A DNA stretch of 41,448 bases from Porphyromonas gulae DSM 15663. Its GTDB lineage: Bacteria > Bacteroidota > Bacteroidia > Bacteroidales > Porphyromonadaceae. Below the pieces are notes generated by a model that worked only from the letters and a program-made list of their open reading frames with translations, was not told where the DNA came from and made no database searches. How positions within the stretch are numbered: position 1 is the stretch's first letter; every line of letters begins with the position of its first letter. Positions 9,001-16,569 of this stretch are shown piece by piece. The position numbers and the translations under genes are program-made. The DNA lies in contig NZ_KB899173.1 in assembly GCF_000378065.1 (NCBI RefSeq), positions 1 to 41,448 of the forward strand, in the 5' to 3' direction.

Positions 9001-9036
9001 GCCTCCAAAAGCAAAATTTTCTCGCTCCACGTTTTT
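9001..9036 (-). repeat. dispersed hairpin repeat, copy D (partial)
   Basis: On the minus strand this reads AAAAACGTGGAGCGAGA followed by a TTTTG/TTTTGG block, matching the first third of the copies at 15295 and 30161. The remainder is not recognisable. Confidence 0.45.
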
Positions 9037-9138
9037 CAGAACTGCGCCGCACAATCTTTTGGCACGACAAATAAAACTCTCGGAGCCATCGGTCTTTTTA
9101 TCTCCGCAAGGGTGGTAAAATTCGATCGATCACAATAA

Positions 9139-9166
9139 TGCCCTAAACCTTTTTCGGCTTAGGGCA
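9139..9166 (-). terminator. hairpin after the M56 gene
   Basis: The stem TGCCCTAAACC/GGCTTAGGGCA has one mismatch and a T-rich loop. It lies 40 nt after the stop codon of the M56 gene. The T-tract after the stem on the minus strand is weak. Confidence 0.55.
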
Positions 9167-9206
9167 CGATTGAATAAAACTATGTTTTCTGAGTGTGTCT
9201 ACGAGA

Positions 9207-10523
9207 TTATTGCACGCGGAATCTGACTGGTTGGGTTACGCTCGTACGCACCGTCTTGCCTTTCTGTTTGCCGGGATTCCACTTCGGCATGACTGAAATG
9301 ACCCTGACGGCTTCTGCGTCCAATTCGGGTGCTACGCTTTTTTCTACTCGTATGTTAGTCAGTCTGCCGTCTTTTTCGACAATAAACGAAACTATGACTT
9401 TACCTTCGATACCGTTCTTTGCAGATTGTTCCGGATATTTTAAGTTCTTACTCAGAAAGTGCATCAGCTTGGACATACCCCCGGGGAAAGATGGTGGAGT
9501 ATCTACCTCGGAGTACACAGGATCCTCGTCCTGCTGCAGGGAGATGTCAGGAGCATCAGACAAGGGGGTGGGATCGCTCGCAACGGCTGCTACTACTTCC
9601 CGGACTTCGGATACGGCATTGCCTGCCCACAGCCATTTACCGCTCAGAAGCATAAGGGCAGCCAACGGGAGTGCGACAAGATACCTGGCTCCGGCCGCAC
9701 GATTGGATTTCGTTTTGTTCATCATTCTAATTCTTTCTTTTAAGTCGTTTATATTGTAAGAACTACACAGAGGTCCGGCCGCGACCTCCATCGTAAATCC
9801 CAACAATTCATATTGGTATTCGCGTCTGCTCGCACCACTGAGGAGCACAGCCCGATCGGCCAAAAACTCCAAATTGCGCTGCATATCGCGCTTCAAAGCC
9901 CAAGCAAACGGATTGAACCAAAACAGCATACATGCCACTTCGGCGATCAAAAGATCGACAAAATGCGTTGCTCGGGTATGTTCTTGTTCGTGGATGAGAA
10001 TATTTCGCACAGAAGGGTATGACCGCAGATCGGTCGGAAGATAAATACGTCCCCGGAAGCTGAACGGCGTCCTGACGCGAGGCGCAAAGTAAATCGGTAC
10101 ACCCTCTATCTCTGCCCGTTCGGCACCGCGAATAAGACACAGGAGGGAACCGAGGCGGATACCGAAACGAATCAGCAGTACGCCTATGCCAAGTAACCAA
10201 GCCAAGAACAGGCTCCGAACGAGAGGTGAGACGGTAGAAACAGAATCCGCCCCTGCCGTTCCGACCAAAGCCTCGGGCAATACGATCTCGATGGAACGGA
10301 GTATCTCCATCCCGACCGACCTGTTTTGGACAAATAAGCCCGGCCAAGAGGGAAGGAAATAGCCCAGGAAAGGCAAGATGGCTACCGAGACGAATCCTCC
10401 CAAGTAGTAAGCACGACGAAGACGACAGTGCGTATTGCCATGGATCATCAGCCTCTCGAATATCCAGAAGAGAGCCAAGCCGATAGAAGCCACTACCATA
10501 TATAAAACAAGGGTGTATGACAT
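9207..10523 (-). CDS. M56 (BlaR1/MecR1-type) zinc peptidase with TonB C-terminal domain
   Basis: This 438-residue membrane protein has N-terminal helices at about residues 3-20, 40-58 and 105-122. The zinc peptidase motif HEQEH is at residues 178-182 (HExxH), in a loop before a further helix; M56 peptidases of this kind act on repressors of the BlaI type. A last membrane helix lies near residues 280-300 (VALPLAALMLLSGKWLW). The C-terminal 95 residues form a TonB-like domain (SFPGGMSKLMHFLSKNLKYP, IEGKVIVSFIVEKDG, PKWNPGKQKGKTV). It lacks the penicillin-binding sensor domain of true BlaR1, so the signal is unknown. This architecture is common in Bacteroidota. It lies 33 nt after the BlaI-like gene and is probably co-transcribed with it. 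Confidence 0.88.
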   Translation of the reverse strand: MSYTLVLYMVVASIGLALFWIFERLMIHGNTHCRLRRAYYLGGFVSVAILPFLGYFLPSWPGLFVQNRSVGMEILRSIEIVLPEALVGTAGADSVSTVSPLVRSLFLAWLLGIGVLLIRFGIRLGSLLCLIRGAERAEIEGVPIYFAPRVRTPFSFRGRIYLPTDLRSYPSVRNILIHEQEHTRATHFVDLLIAEVACMLFWFNPFAWALKRDMQRNLEFLADRAVLLSGASRREYQYELLGFTMEVAAGPLCSSYNINDLKERIRMMNKTKSNRAAGARYLVALPLAALMLLSGKWLWAGNAVSEVREVVAAVASDPTPLSDAPDISLQQDEDPVYSEVDTPPSFPGGMSKLMHFLSKNLKYPEQSAKNGIEGKVIVSFIVEKDGRLTNIRVEKSVAPELDAEAVRVISVMPKWNPGKQKGKTVRTSVTQPVRFRVQ

Positions 10524-10556
10524 AGTGCGTCCTAATAGTTTGAATGAACCGAGTCC

Positions 10557-10937
10557 CTACTCGCTTTCCTCTCCTTTTTCGATCATATCGATCACTTCGC
10601 GCAGATCCTTCACGGAAATATCGCTACCGGCGGCAAAAAACTGCACCAGATGCTTATAGCTGCCCGTGAAGTAGTTGTCCACCATGCGGTGCATGGTTCG
10701 CGTAGCATACTCTTCGCGAGAGATGCAGATACGATATTGGTAGGTCTTCCCGTCACGAAACGGTTTGATATAGTGTTTGCGTTCCAGATTTTTGAATACC
10801 GATGCAAGGGTCGTGTAAGGAGGCTTAGGCTCCGGCACTTCGGCCAGTACCTGACGAATGTTGCACGTCCCCAATTGCCAGATGATATTCATCGTATCTT
10901 CCTCTATAGCGGTCAGTCGTTCGATCTCTTTGGGCAT
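10557..10937 (-). CDS. BlaI/MecI/CopY-family repressor
   Basis: This 126-residue winged-helix regulator has the hallmarks of the family: LTAIEEDTMNIIWQLG at the N-terminus, a recognition helix region (PPYTTLASVFKNLERKHYIKP) and a C-terminal dimerisation part. The family represses its own operon as a dimer and is cleaved when a partner M56 peptidase is activated. The partner lies immediately downstream. A TACGAATAATTCGTA palindrome lies in its promoter and is the obvious candidate operator. The target genes beyond this pair are unknown. Confidence 0.92.
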   Translation of the reverse strand: MPKEIERLTAIEEDTMNIIWQLGTCNIRQVLAEVPEPKPPYTTLASVFKNLERKHYIKPFRDGKTYQYRICISREEYATRTMHRMVDNYFTGSYKHLVQFFAAGSDISVKDLREVIDMIEKGEESE

Positions 10938-10968
10938 ACTTTTCTTTTGCTAATGCATTGTTACACCG

Positions 10969-10998
10969 CAAACATACGAATAATTCGTAAGTACGCAA
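10969..10998 (-). promoter_or_regulatory. promoter of the BlaI-M56 operon
   Basis: On the minus strand TTG (10998-10996), a 19-nt spacer and TATGTTTG (10976-10969) match the Bacteroidota consensus. The -7 box lies about 31 nt upstream of the repressor start. Confidence 0.72.
10975..10989. promoter_or_regulatory. candidate BlaI-type operator
   Basis: TACGAATAATTCGTA is a perfect 7-1-7 inverted repeat lying in the promoter spacer and touching the -7 box. BlaI-family operators are dyads with TACA/TGTA-like ends; this has TACG/CGTA ends. A further TACG at 10992-10995 repeats the half-site edge. Binding here would block RNA polymerase, as in autorepression. The function is inferred from location. 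Confidence 0.55.
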
Positions 10999-11028
10999 GC
11001 GTTTTCTACGAAAATTTCGCAGATATAT

Positions 11029-11916
11029 TTATCGAGCAAGGAAAAGCATGGCTATCGTGACGAGAGCCAAAAGAGAAAGGGCCTTGGCCGTACGGACAAG
11101 AAGTGCGTTCAGCGCCGCACCCTCCTCTCGGAGAAGACGGCGGTAATTGGTCATGAAAAAAGAAAGATAGAGCAGCAGAAGCAGCAAACCGCCGGCCGAG
11201 AAGAAAGGATAAAGCACCATCATGGAAAGCAGACCGCAGGCGAGATAGAGCTTGGGGCCGAGGTCGCGTCCTTTCTTCACGAGGATAGTACGCTTGCCGC
11301 TCTTGCGGTCTTCTTCATAGTCCCGATAGTTGTTTACGATGAGGATATTGACTCCGGCAAATCCCATCGCTGCGCCCAAATGCCAAAGATCGGCGGGGAA
11401 ATTTCCGGCCAGGACGTAATAGGTGAAGAGGACAGGGATCAGACCGAAAAAAATAAAGACTGCCACTTCGCCCAATCCATGATAGGCCAGAGGATAAGGG
11501 CCGGCGCTATACGACAAAGCGCCGATGGCTACAACAACTCCCACGAGCAGCAGCCACCAGTTGCTAATGGCACAAAGCAGAAAACCGCTAAGGCCGAGCA
11601 GAAAAAGAAAAGAGAAAAGAGCTGCGAGAACCTGCCGCTCCGACAACCAACCTTTGGAGATCCCCCGATCGAAGCCTACACGCTGATCGGTATCCGCACC
11701 CTTCTTATAGTCGAACCAGTCGTTGGCTATATTGCTGACCGTTTGGGCAGATACTGCCACGATCAAGGCCAAAGCAGCCTGTGTCCAGCGAAAATGGCCA
11801 TCGGCTATGGCATAAGCTATGGCTACAACGACAGGGCTGACAGATGCCGGCAGGGTATGGGGGCGAAGCAGTGCAAGCCAAGCCCTGAGGCGAGAGGGGG
11901 ATTCGTTATTGCTCAT
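11029..11916 (-). CDS. menA: 1,4-dihydroxy-2-naphthoate polyprenyltransferase
   Basis: MenA joins the naphthoate ring to a polyprenyl chain in menaquinone synthesis at the inner membrane. The 295-residue protein has about eight or nine membrane helices. The UbiA-family metal and diphosphate motif is NDWFDYKKGAD at residues 65-75, with a second acidic motif in NNYRDYEEDRKSGKRT. The N-terminal LLRPHTLPASVSPVV is typical of MenA. The start overlaps the lysA stop by 11 nt, so it is probably the last gene of the ftsE-lysC-lysA-menA run. Menaquinone would be the electron acceptor of the NQR complex encoded nearby. Confidence 0.94.
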   Translation of the reverse strand: MSNNESPSRLRAWLALLRPHTLPASVSPVVVAIAYAIADGHFRWTQAALALIVAVSAQTVSNIANDWFDYKKGADTDQRVGFDRGISKGWLSERQVLAALFSFLFLLGLSGFLLCAISNWWLLLVGVVVAIGALSYSAGPYPLAYHGLGEVAVFIFFGLIPVLFTYYVLAGNFPADLWHLGAAMGFAGVNILIVNNYRDYEEDRKSGKRTILVKKGRDLGPKLYLACGLLSMMVLYPFFSAGGLLLLLLYLSFFMTNYRRLLREEGAALNALLVRTAKALSLLALVTIAMLFLAR

Positions 11917-13054
11917 CTGAGAAAAGACAGCCCGGTAGCGGACGCATATTATAGGAAGAAGCCATCACGGCTCCGTATGCTCCGGCCGAACGAATAGCCA
12001 GATAATCGCCGCGCTTGAGTTCGGACATGAGCAATTCGCGCTCGAATACATCGCTGGATTCGCAGATGGGACCGACTACGTCATATTTTTCTGTCAGAGC
12101 CGTTGAGGGAGAAGTCGCACGCATCGCCCATTCCCCGGGTTGCACCAACCGGATTTGGTGATGCGCCTCATACAAAGCCGGACGGACGAGGTCGGTCATA
12201 CCGGCATCCACTATGGCAAACTTCTTGGCCTTTCCTTCCTTGATGTAGAGCACTTGAGTGATCAGACTGCCGCATTGTGCTACCACAGAACGTCCGGGTT
12301 CGATATGCAGCCGGGCCTCACCGGTCTCTATCATCCGTCGATACCGCTCGATATAAGCGGCAAAATCAGGTATAGGCTCGGCCTCCGGCTCGTCATAATT
12401 GATACCAAGCCCGCCTCCCATATCTATAATGTCAGGGAAATAACCCACTGTACGGAAAGAAGCAAGGATGCGGTTGGTCTTTTCGCATAACTCCTCAAAA
12501 ACCTCGGCCGACCGTATCTGCGATCCGATATGGAAGTGCAATCCTCTCCATGCCAATGATCGGGACTGTAAAATGTGGGGCATCAGTGCGAGTGCATCTT
12601 CGGGCAAAAGACCGAATTTATTTTCTGCCAATCCGGTCGTCATATGGCTGTGCGTATGCGCATCGACCTCCGGATTGAGCCGAAGCAATATCGGTGCGAT
12701 GACGTTCTTCGATGTAGCCAATTGTTCGATGTTCAGCAACTCGGCTACACTCTCTACGACAAAAGCACCTATCCGCGCCTCCAAAGCGAGCAAGATCTCT
12801 TCATCGCTTTTGCCTACTCCGGCAAAGAAAATATCGGAAGCGGGAAAGCCTGCCTCGATAGCCGCTTCGATCTCCCCTCCGCTCACACAGTCCGCTCCGA
12901 AGCCGACTGCGGCAATCGTCTGCAAAACACGAGGGTGATTGTTCGCCTTGAGCGCATAGTGAACGGCAACATCGTGCCTTTCCGCACTCCGTACCAGCGC
13001 AGCGAGCGTCTTGTCCAAGAGCGTCAGATCATAAAAATAGAAAGGTGTTTTCAT
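11906..13054 (-). CDS. lysA: diaminopimelate decarboxylase
   Basis: LysA removes CO2 from meso-diaminopimelate to give lysine. The 382-residue protein is a fold-type III PLP enzyme. The PLP lysine is Lys36 in YALKANNH; other family motifs are FHIGSQI, DMGGGLGINYDEPE, HIEPGRSVVAQCG, CESSDVFERE and GAYGAVMASSYNMRP. The start is placed at the ATG at 13054, because upstream codons have no homology to the family and would overlap lysC. The gap to lysC is 28 nt, so the last steps of lysine synthesis share a transcript with the first step. Confidence 0.95.
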   Translation of the reverse strand: MKTPFYFYDLTLLDKTLAALVRSAERHDVAVHYALKANNHPRVLQTIAAVGFGADCVSGGEIEAAIEAGFPASDIFFAGVGKSDEEILLALEARIGAFVVESVAELLNIEQLATSKNVIAPILLRLNPEVDAHTHSHMTTGLAENKFGLLPEDALALMPHILQSRSLAWRGLHFHIGSQIRSAEVFEELCEKTNRILASFRTVGYFPDIIDMGGGLGINYDEPEAEPIPDFAAYIERYRRMIETGEARLHIEPGRSVVAQCGSLITQVLYIKEGKAKKFAIVDAGMTDLVRPALYEAHHQIRLVQPGEWAMRATSPSTALTEKYDVVGPICESSDVFERELLMSELKRGDYLAIRSAGAYGAVMASSYNMRPLPGCLFSDEQ

Positions 13055-13082
13055 TGAAAAACAGGAAGTGGCAGGGGAAGCC

Positions 13083-14423
13083 TCAGGCTTTTGTCGCACG
13101 TGAATTGAAGAGCTTGTTACTCAATGCTATCAGTGCTTTTTTCTTGTCTTCCGCCTTGACGAGTACCGAGACGTTGTAATTGCTCCCACCGTATGAAATC
13201 ATCCGAACCGGCACTCCTTTGAGCGCATTGATGATACGAGCCTCGAAGCCCACATTGTCCCACTCCATATCGCCTACGATACAGATGATGACCATATCCT
13301 TATCGACCGTCACATCTCCGATGTCGGACAAGGCACGAACAATATCGGGCAGATTCTTGTCATTGTCGATGGTCAGGGAAACGCCCACTTCGCTCGTAGC
13401 GACCATATCCACAGGCTCCTGGTAGAACTCGAATATCTCGAAGAGCTTGCGCATAAAGTGCCATGAAAGGAGTTTGTTGCTGCTCTTCACCTTGATAGCC
13501 GTAATGCCATCCTTGGCCGCAACGGCCTTGATACAATCCTTTTCGGTGTCCAGCGAAATCAGCGTACCGGGAGCATCGGGATCCATCGTATTGAGCAGTC
13601 GCACCGGAATATTCTTCTCCTTGGCCGGCTTGATACAGGTGGGATGGAGGATTTTGGCCCCGAAGTGGGCCAATTCCGCAGCTTCTTCAAAATGGAGACG
13701 GCGAACGGGTGCCGTAACGTCCACGACACGGGGGTCGTTGTTGTGCATGCCGTCTATATCCGTCCATATCTGAATCTCATCGGCATTTACTGCCGCTCCG
13801 ATCAGAGAAGCCGTATAGTCGCTACCGCCACGTTGGAGATTGTCGATCTCCCCGAAAGCATTCCGGCAAATGTAACCCTCCGTCAGGAACAGCATATCCT
13901 CATCCGGATGAGCCTCTATCATCGGCAAGAGATGCTTCCGGATATAGTCTTTGTCCGGCTCTGCATTCTTGTCGGTGCGCATATAATCCAAAGCCGGCAG
14001 CATGGCTACCACTGCGCCCATCTCCTGCAAATAGATCTGCATCATGGCCGTGCTCATCAGCTCGCCGAGGATCAGCACACGCTTTTCCTCGAAGAGGGTG
14101 AAGCCCTCCACGTCGCACATATGATCCAGGGAGTCGAGGATGGAGTCGACGGCCTTCATGGCTGTGCTCAGGGTGTCGGGACGCTTGTATAGCGCATTTA
14201 TTTCGCGATGATATTTCTCTCGCAGCACCTGCACCACCTCTTTGGCCTGTGCCACATTGCGTTTGACGAGGTGCGAAGCTATTTCGACAAGCGAGTTGGT
14301 CGTTCCGGCCATTGCCGAAAGGACTATAATCTTTCTGCCTTTTACCGAAGTAATCAGTCGGGCAACACTGCGGATACGCTCAGCATCTCCTACAGACGTA
14401 CCGCCAAATTTGAGAACTTTCAA
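13083..14423 (-). CDS. lysC: aspartate kinase (monofunctional)
   Basis: Aspartate kinase phosphorylates aspartate at the entry to lysine, threonine and methionine synthesis. The 446-residue protein begins with KVLKFGGTSVGDAERI and has the substrate motif LQRGGSDYTASLIGAA and the AELAHFGAKILHP segment. Two C-terminal ACT domains (about residues 300-440), with TSEVGVSLTIDN, suggest feedback control by lysine. No homoserine dehydrogenase domain is attached. It lies between an FtsE-like ATPase gene (17-nt gap) and lysA. Confidence 0.95.
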   Translation of the reverse strand: MKVLKFGGTSVGDAERIRSVARLITSVKGRKIIVLSAMAGTTNSLVEIASHLVKRNVAQAKEVVQVLREKYHREINALYKRPDTLSTAMKAVDSILDSLDHMCDVEGFTLFEEKRVLILGELMSTAMMQIYLQEMGAVVAMLPALDYMRTDKNAEPDKDYIRKHLLPMIEAHPDEDMLFLTEGYICRNAFGEIDNLQRGGSDYTASLIGAAVNADEIQIWTDIDGMHNNDPRVVDVTAPVRRLHFEEAAELAHFGAKILHPTCIKPAKEKNIPVRLLNTMDPDAPGTLISLDTEKDCIKAVAAKDGITAIKVKSSNKLLSWHFMRKLFEIFEFYQEPVDMVATSEVGVSLTIDNDKNLPDIVRALSDIGDVTVDKDMVIICIVGDMEWDNVGFEARIINALKGVPVRMISYGGSNYNVSVLVKAEDKKKALIALSNKLFNSRATKA

Positions 14424-14440
14424 TTCCTGATCTTATCGTG

Positions 14441-15175
14441 CTAATCTATTTCCGTATTTTTTCTTGAAGCAGCAGCATCTGCCACCAGCTCCACCAAAGA
14501 GGAGGCATCGCCATTCTTGCGGACGGCCAAAGTCCTTGCCGGCAGATCCGACAGCAGACTGCTATTATGCGTGCTCATGAGTACTGCAGTGCCCTGCTTG
14601 CTGATTTCATAGAGCAGACAGGCGATCTGCAATCCGGTCTCCGAATCGAGATTGCCCGTAGGTTCGTCGGCCAGGATCAAAGCAGGCTTCGCCAGCAATG
14701 CCCTGGCGATACCTACGCGCTGCTGCTCGCCTCCGGAGAGCTCGTGCGGTCGCTTATAAGCCTTTCGGGTCATTCCCACACGGGTCAGAACCTCTTCGAT
14801 ACGCTGCTCGCGGTCGGCTCGGTTCTTCCAATCCGTAGCCCGCAAAACGAAATCCAGATTCTCCGCAACGGTGCGTCCGTTCAGCAATTGGAAATCCTGA
14901 AACACAATACCCAATTTTCTGCGCAAATAGGGCAGGTGCTTCCGTTTCAGCTTCACCAGATCGTAATCTATGACGCGGGCATAACCGGCGGAGATAGGTA
15001 CCTCGGCATACAAAGCCTTCAGCAAAGTGCTCTTTCCCGAACCGACAGAGCCGATCAGATAGACGAAGTCGCCGGCAGAAAGGGACAGATTCAAATTCTG
15101 AAAGATGACGTTTTCCTCCTGACAGAGGGTCACATCCCTCATCTCCACTACAAGAGCTTTATCGGCCATACTCAA
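14441..15175 (-). CDS. ftsE: FtsE-like ABC ATPase
   Basis: This 244-residue ATPase of the FtsE/LolD type has a complete site: Walker [10 protein letters not shown] (42-50), Q-loop VFQDFQLL, signature LSGGEQQR, Walker [14 protein letters not shown] and the switch MSTHN. FtsE with FtsX controls peptidoglycan hydrolases at the division site. The sequence [16 protein letters not shown] resembles FtsE more than LolD, but no ftsX gene lies next to it in this window, so the partner is elsewhere. Starts at Met1 or Met3 are both possible. It is the first gene of a run with lysC, lysA and menA. Confidence 0.82.
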   Translation of the reverse strand: MSMADKALVVEMRDVTLCQEENVIFQNLNLSLSAGDFVYLIGSVGSGKSTLLKALYAEVPISAGYARVIDYDLVKLKRKHLPYLRRKLGIVFQDFQLLNGRTVAENLDFVLRATDWKNRADREQRIEEVLTRVGMTRKAYKRPHELSGGEQQRVGIARALLAKPALILADEPTGNLDSETGLQIACLLYEISKQGTAVLMSTHNSSLLSDLPARTLAVRKNGDASSLVELVADAAASRKNTEID

Positions 15176-15208
15176 ATATCCATTCGTTTTTTAGAGGCTA
15201 TTTCCAAG

Positions 15209-15216
15209 CAAAGTTA
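15209..15216 (-). promoter_or_regulatory. -7 box of the ftsE-lysC-lysA-menA run
   Basis: TAACTTTG on the minus strand matches TAnnTTTG and lies 33 nt upstream of the ATPase start. No clear upstream TTTG box. Confidence 0.5.
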
Positions 15217-15294
15217 AAAATAAACCGTGGAGGACAGCCACTACCGAGTGGCTCGGATCGGTTTACGCGCCATAATTTTCCTGTTTGGTGTGCT

Positions 15295-15385
15295 AAAAAA
15301 CGTGGCGCGAGATTTTTGGAGTTTTGGTTCGGGAAGTAAAAATTTCTCGCGCCAAAACGAAAAACTTCTCGCGCGAGATTTGCAG
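15295..15385 (+). repeat. dispersed hairpin repeat, copy A
   Basis: The sequence starts AAAAAACGTGGCGCGAGA and runs through TTTTGGTTCGGGAA to TCTCGCGCC and AAAACGAAAA. Arms GGCGCGAGA (15304-15312) and TCTCGCGCC (15345-15353) are perfect inverted repeats with a 32-nt loop. A further CGCGCGAGATTT at 15370-15381 repeats the arm. About 70 nt align closely with the copy at 30161. Confidence 0.75.
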
Positions 15386-15670
15386 GATTCTGGCGCGACA
15401 ATTCAGTGGTTTTCGGTGCGTAAACTTCCATTCGGAAAGGGAACGAAGATATTTTGCTCTTGATCTTGTGATTTGGGCACACTACAACATTCGATTCCTG
15501 TGTATTTTCTGCACATTCCACCTTGAACCGCAGGAAGTACAATCCTCACCTCCTTGCACTTCAATAAAGTCACACAAAGAAGCAAACAACAAAATCAAAC
15601 ACCTCAAACACTTATCTACTGAAAAAATATTTTTTCACAGTGTTTTTCCACAACCCAATTAACTCTTTAT

Positions 15671-15838
15671 TCAATCTCCCCTTTCCACCCAACGGAGTCT
15701 TTCATACAATCCGCTTAGTTGGTTTTCCAACTCCTCAATATTTCTGTCTGGTAGGAGTCCTCTATTTTCCCTAATAATGTCCTCTAAATTCCTGATTTTA
15801 GATTTTAGAAAACGAATATCTTCTTCTCGTGAGCTCAT
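15671..15838 (-). CDS. hypothetical 55-residue coiled-coil protein
   Basis: An open frame from ATG (15838) to TGA (15671) encodes 55 residues beginning MSSREEDIRFLKSKIRNLED and ending LRWVERGD. It is rich in charged residues and has leucine/isoleucine spacing typical of a short coiled coil. It is too protein-like for chance (no Cys, few Pro, balanced Glu/Arg/Lys). Codons are more AT-rich than in the neighbours. A TAGTTTCG string upstream near 15880 resembles a -7 box. No family is recognised; the function is unknown. Confidence 0.5.
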   Translation of the reverse strand: MSSREEDIRFLKSKIRNLEDIIRENRGLLPDRNIEELENQLSGLYERLRWVERGD

Positions 15839-16041
15839 GTCTTATTGATTACAATGTTTGTTTTGAAATATCTCTCGAAACTAAAGTACAGATTTTTCTC
15901 ACTCCTTTTCTAACGAATGCTGAAAAAGTTAACACACGGAAGAGTTGTGAAAATTGATTTCCGGCTCTGCTCGATCTCCCCCTCCCACCGGTCCGACAGA
16001 GACTGATGCCCGCTTTCGTCAAAAAAGAGGGAGTGAAACGC

Positions 16042-16071
16042 TTGTGCAACTGAAAAAAGATACTACCTTTG
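16042..16071 (+). promoter_or_regulatory. promoter of the tRNA-Gly/Leu/Leu cluster
   Basis: TTGT (16042-16045), an 18-nt spacer and TACCTTTG (16064-16071) match the Bacteroidota consensus. The box is identical to that of the initiator tRNA at 1988, and ends 10 nt before the first tRNA. Confidence 0.85.
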
Positions 16072-16081
16072 CATCGCAATC

Positions 16082-16157
16082 GCGGAAGTAGCTCAGTTGG
16101 TAGAGCATAACCTTGCCAAGGTTAGGGTCGCGGGTTCGAGTCCCGTCTTCCGCTCCA
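16082..16157 (+). tRNA. tRNA-Gly (GCC)
   Basis: The acceptor stem is GCGGAAG/CTTCCGC, the D stem GCTC/GAGC, the anticodon stem TAACC/GGTTA with loop TTGCCAA, and the anticodon GCC at 16115-16117. The T arm is complete and CCA is encoded at 16155-16157. Confidence 0.96.
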
Positions 16158-16243
16158 AGAGGCAGTAGGCATGCGGCCTATGGCAGTCTCCTCATCCTGA
16201 AAAAGGGTGCATCTTTCCAAGAAAGATCGGTCGATAAACAGAC

Positions 16244-16326
16244 GCCCGGGTGGCGGAATTGGTAGACGCGCTCGTTTCAGGTGCGAGTGTTCAAAAGACG
16301 TGCAGGTTCGATTCCTGTCCCGGGCA
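16244..16326 (+). tRNA. tRNA-Leu (CAG)
   Basis: The acceptor stem is GCCCGGG/CCCGGGC and the anticodon stem CTCGT/GCGAG has loop TTCAGGT, giving anticodon CAG. A long variable arm is present, as in all leucine tRNAs. CCA is not encoded (CCG follows). Confidence 0.95.
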
Positions 16327-16363
16327 CCGACTATCGAGGGAAAGACAAACAAAAAAACAATTT

Positions 16364-16447
16364 GCGCGGGTGGTGGAATTGGTAGACACGCTACTTTGAG
16401 GGGGTAGTGCCGGTTACGGTGTGTGAGTTCAAATCTCATCTCGCGTA
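16364..16447 (+). tRNA. tRNA-Leu (GAG)
   Basis: The acceptor GCGCGGG pairs with CTCGCGT through two G-U pairs. The anticodon stem CTACT/GGTAG has loop TTGAGGG, giving anticodon GAG. A class II variable arm and T arm GTGAG/CTCAT are present. CCA is not encoded. Confidence 0.95.
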
Positions 16448-16454
16448 CTTCAAG

Positions 16455-16491
16455 AAGAGGATGTTCATTCGGTTGAGCGTCCTCTTTTTTT
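16455..16491 (+). terminator. terminator of the tRNA cluster
   Basis: AAGAGGA (16455-16461) pairs with TCCTCTT (16480-16486), followed by a run of T. It ends the Gly-Leu-Leu unit. Confidence 0.85.
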
Positions 16492-16569
16492 GTTTGAAGA
16501 AAGAGCCAATCGGCGTCAAACCGCACGAAATAGGTATCTTTAGTCTTTGTAAAATAAAAAACAGGCAGA

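Larger units (their letters stand above)
8234..9138. other. long gene-free region between nqrA and the M56 gene
   Basis: About 900 nt with no convincing gene on either strand. It holds the nqr promoter, a perfect 8-bp hairpin GCACCGGG/CCCGGTGC (8437-8460), a GC-rich block with small hairpins (8470-8520), a MITE-like element (8719-8916) and a degenerate dispersed repeat copy (about 9001-9036). Reading frames present are short, basic and repeat-derived. Confidence 0.65.
15176..15670. other. gene-free region with dispersed repeat
   Basis: No gene is supported. It holds the ftsE promoter, the best copy of the dispersed hairpin repeat (15295-15385), and AT-rich sequence to 15670 with a run of A/T at 15620-15635. 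Confidence 0.55.

Noticed and set aside
9207-10523. BlaR1 beta-lactam sensor
   Set aside because: The penicillin-binding C-terminal domain (SxxK, KTG) is absent; a TonB-like domain is there instead.
13055-13099. N-terminal extension of lysA by 15 residues
   Set aside because: It overlaps lysC and is not similar to the family; the ATG at 13054 gives the usual start.
14441-15175. LolD-type lipoprotein transporter ATPase
   Set aside because: Motifs fit LolD partly, but FQDFQLL and the overall pattern look more like FtsE; no lolC/E gene is adjacent. The call is kept as FtsE-like.
15403-15585. 60-codon minus-strand frame in the gene-free region
   Set aside because: Irregular composition, no start signal and no family resemblance; much weaker than the 55-codon frame at 15671.
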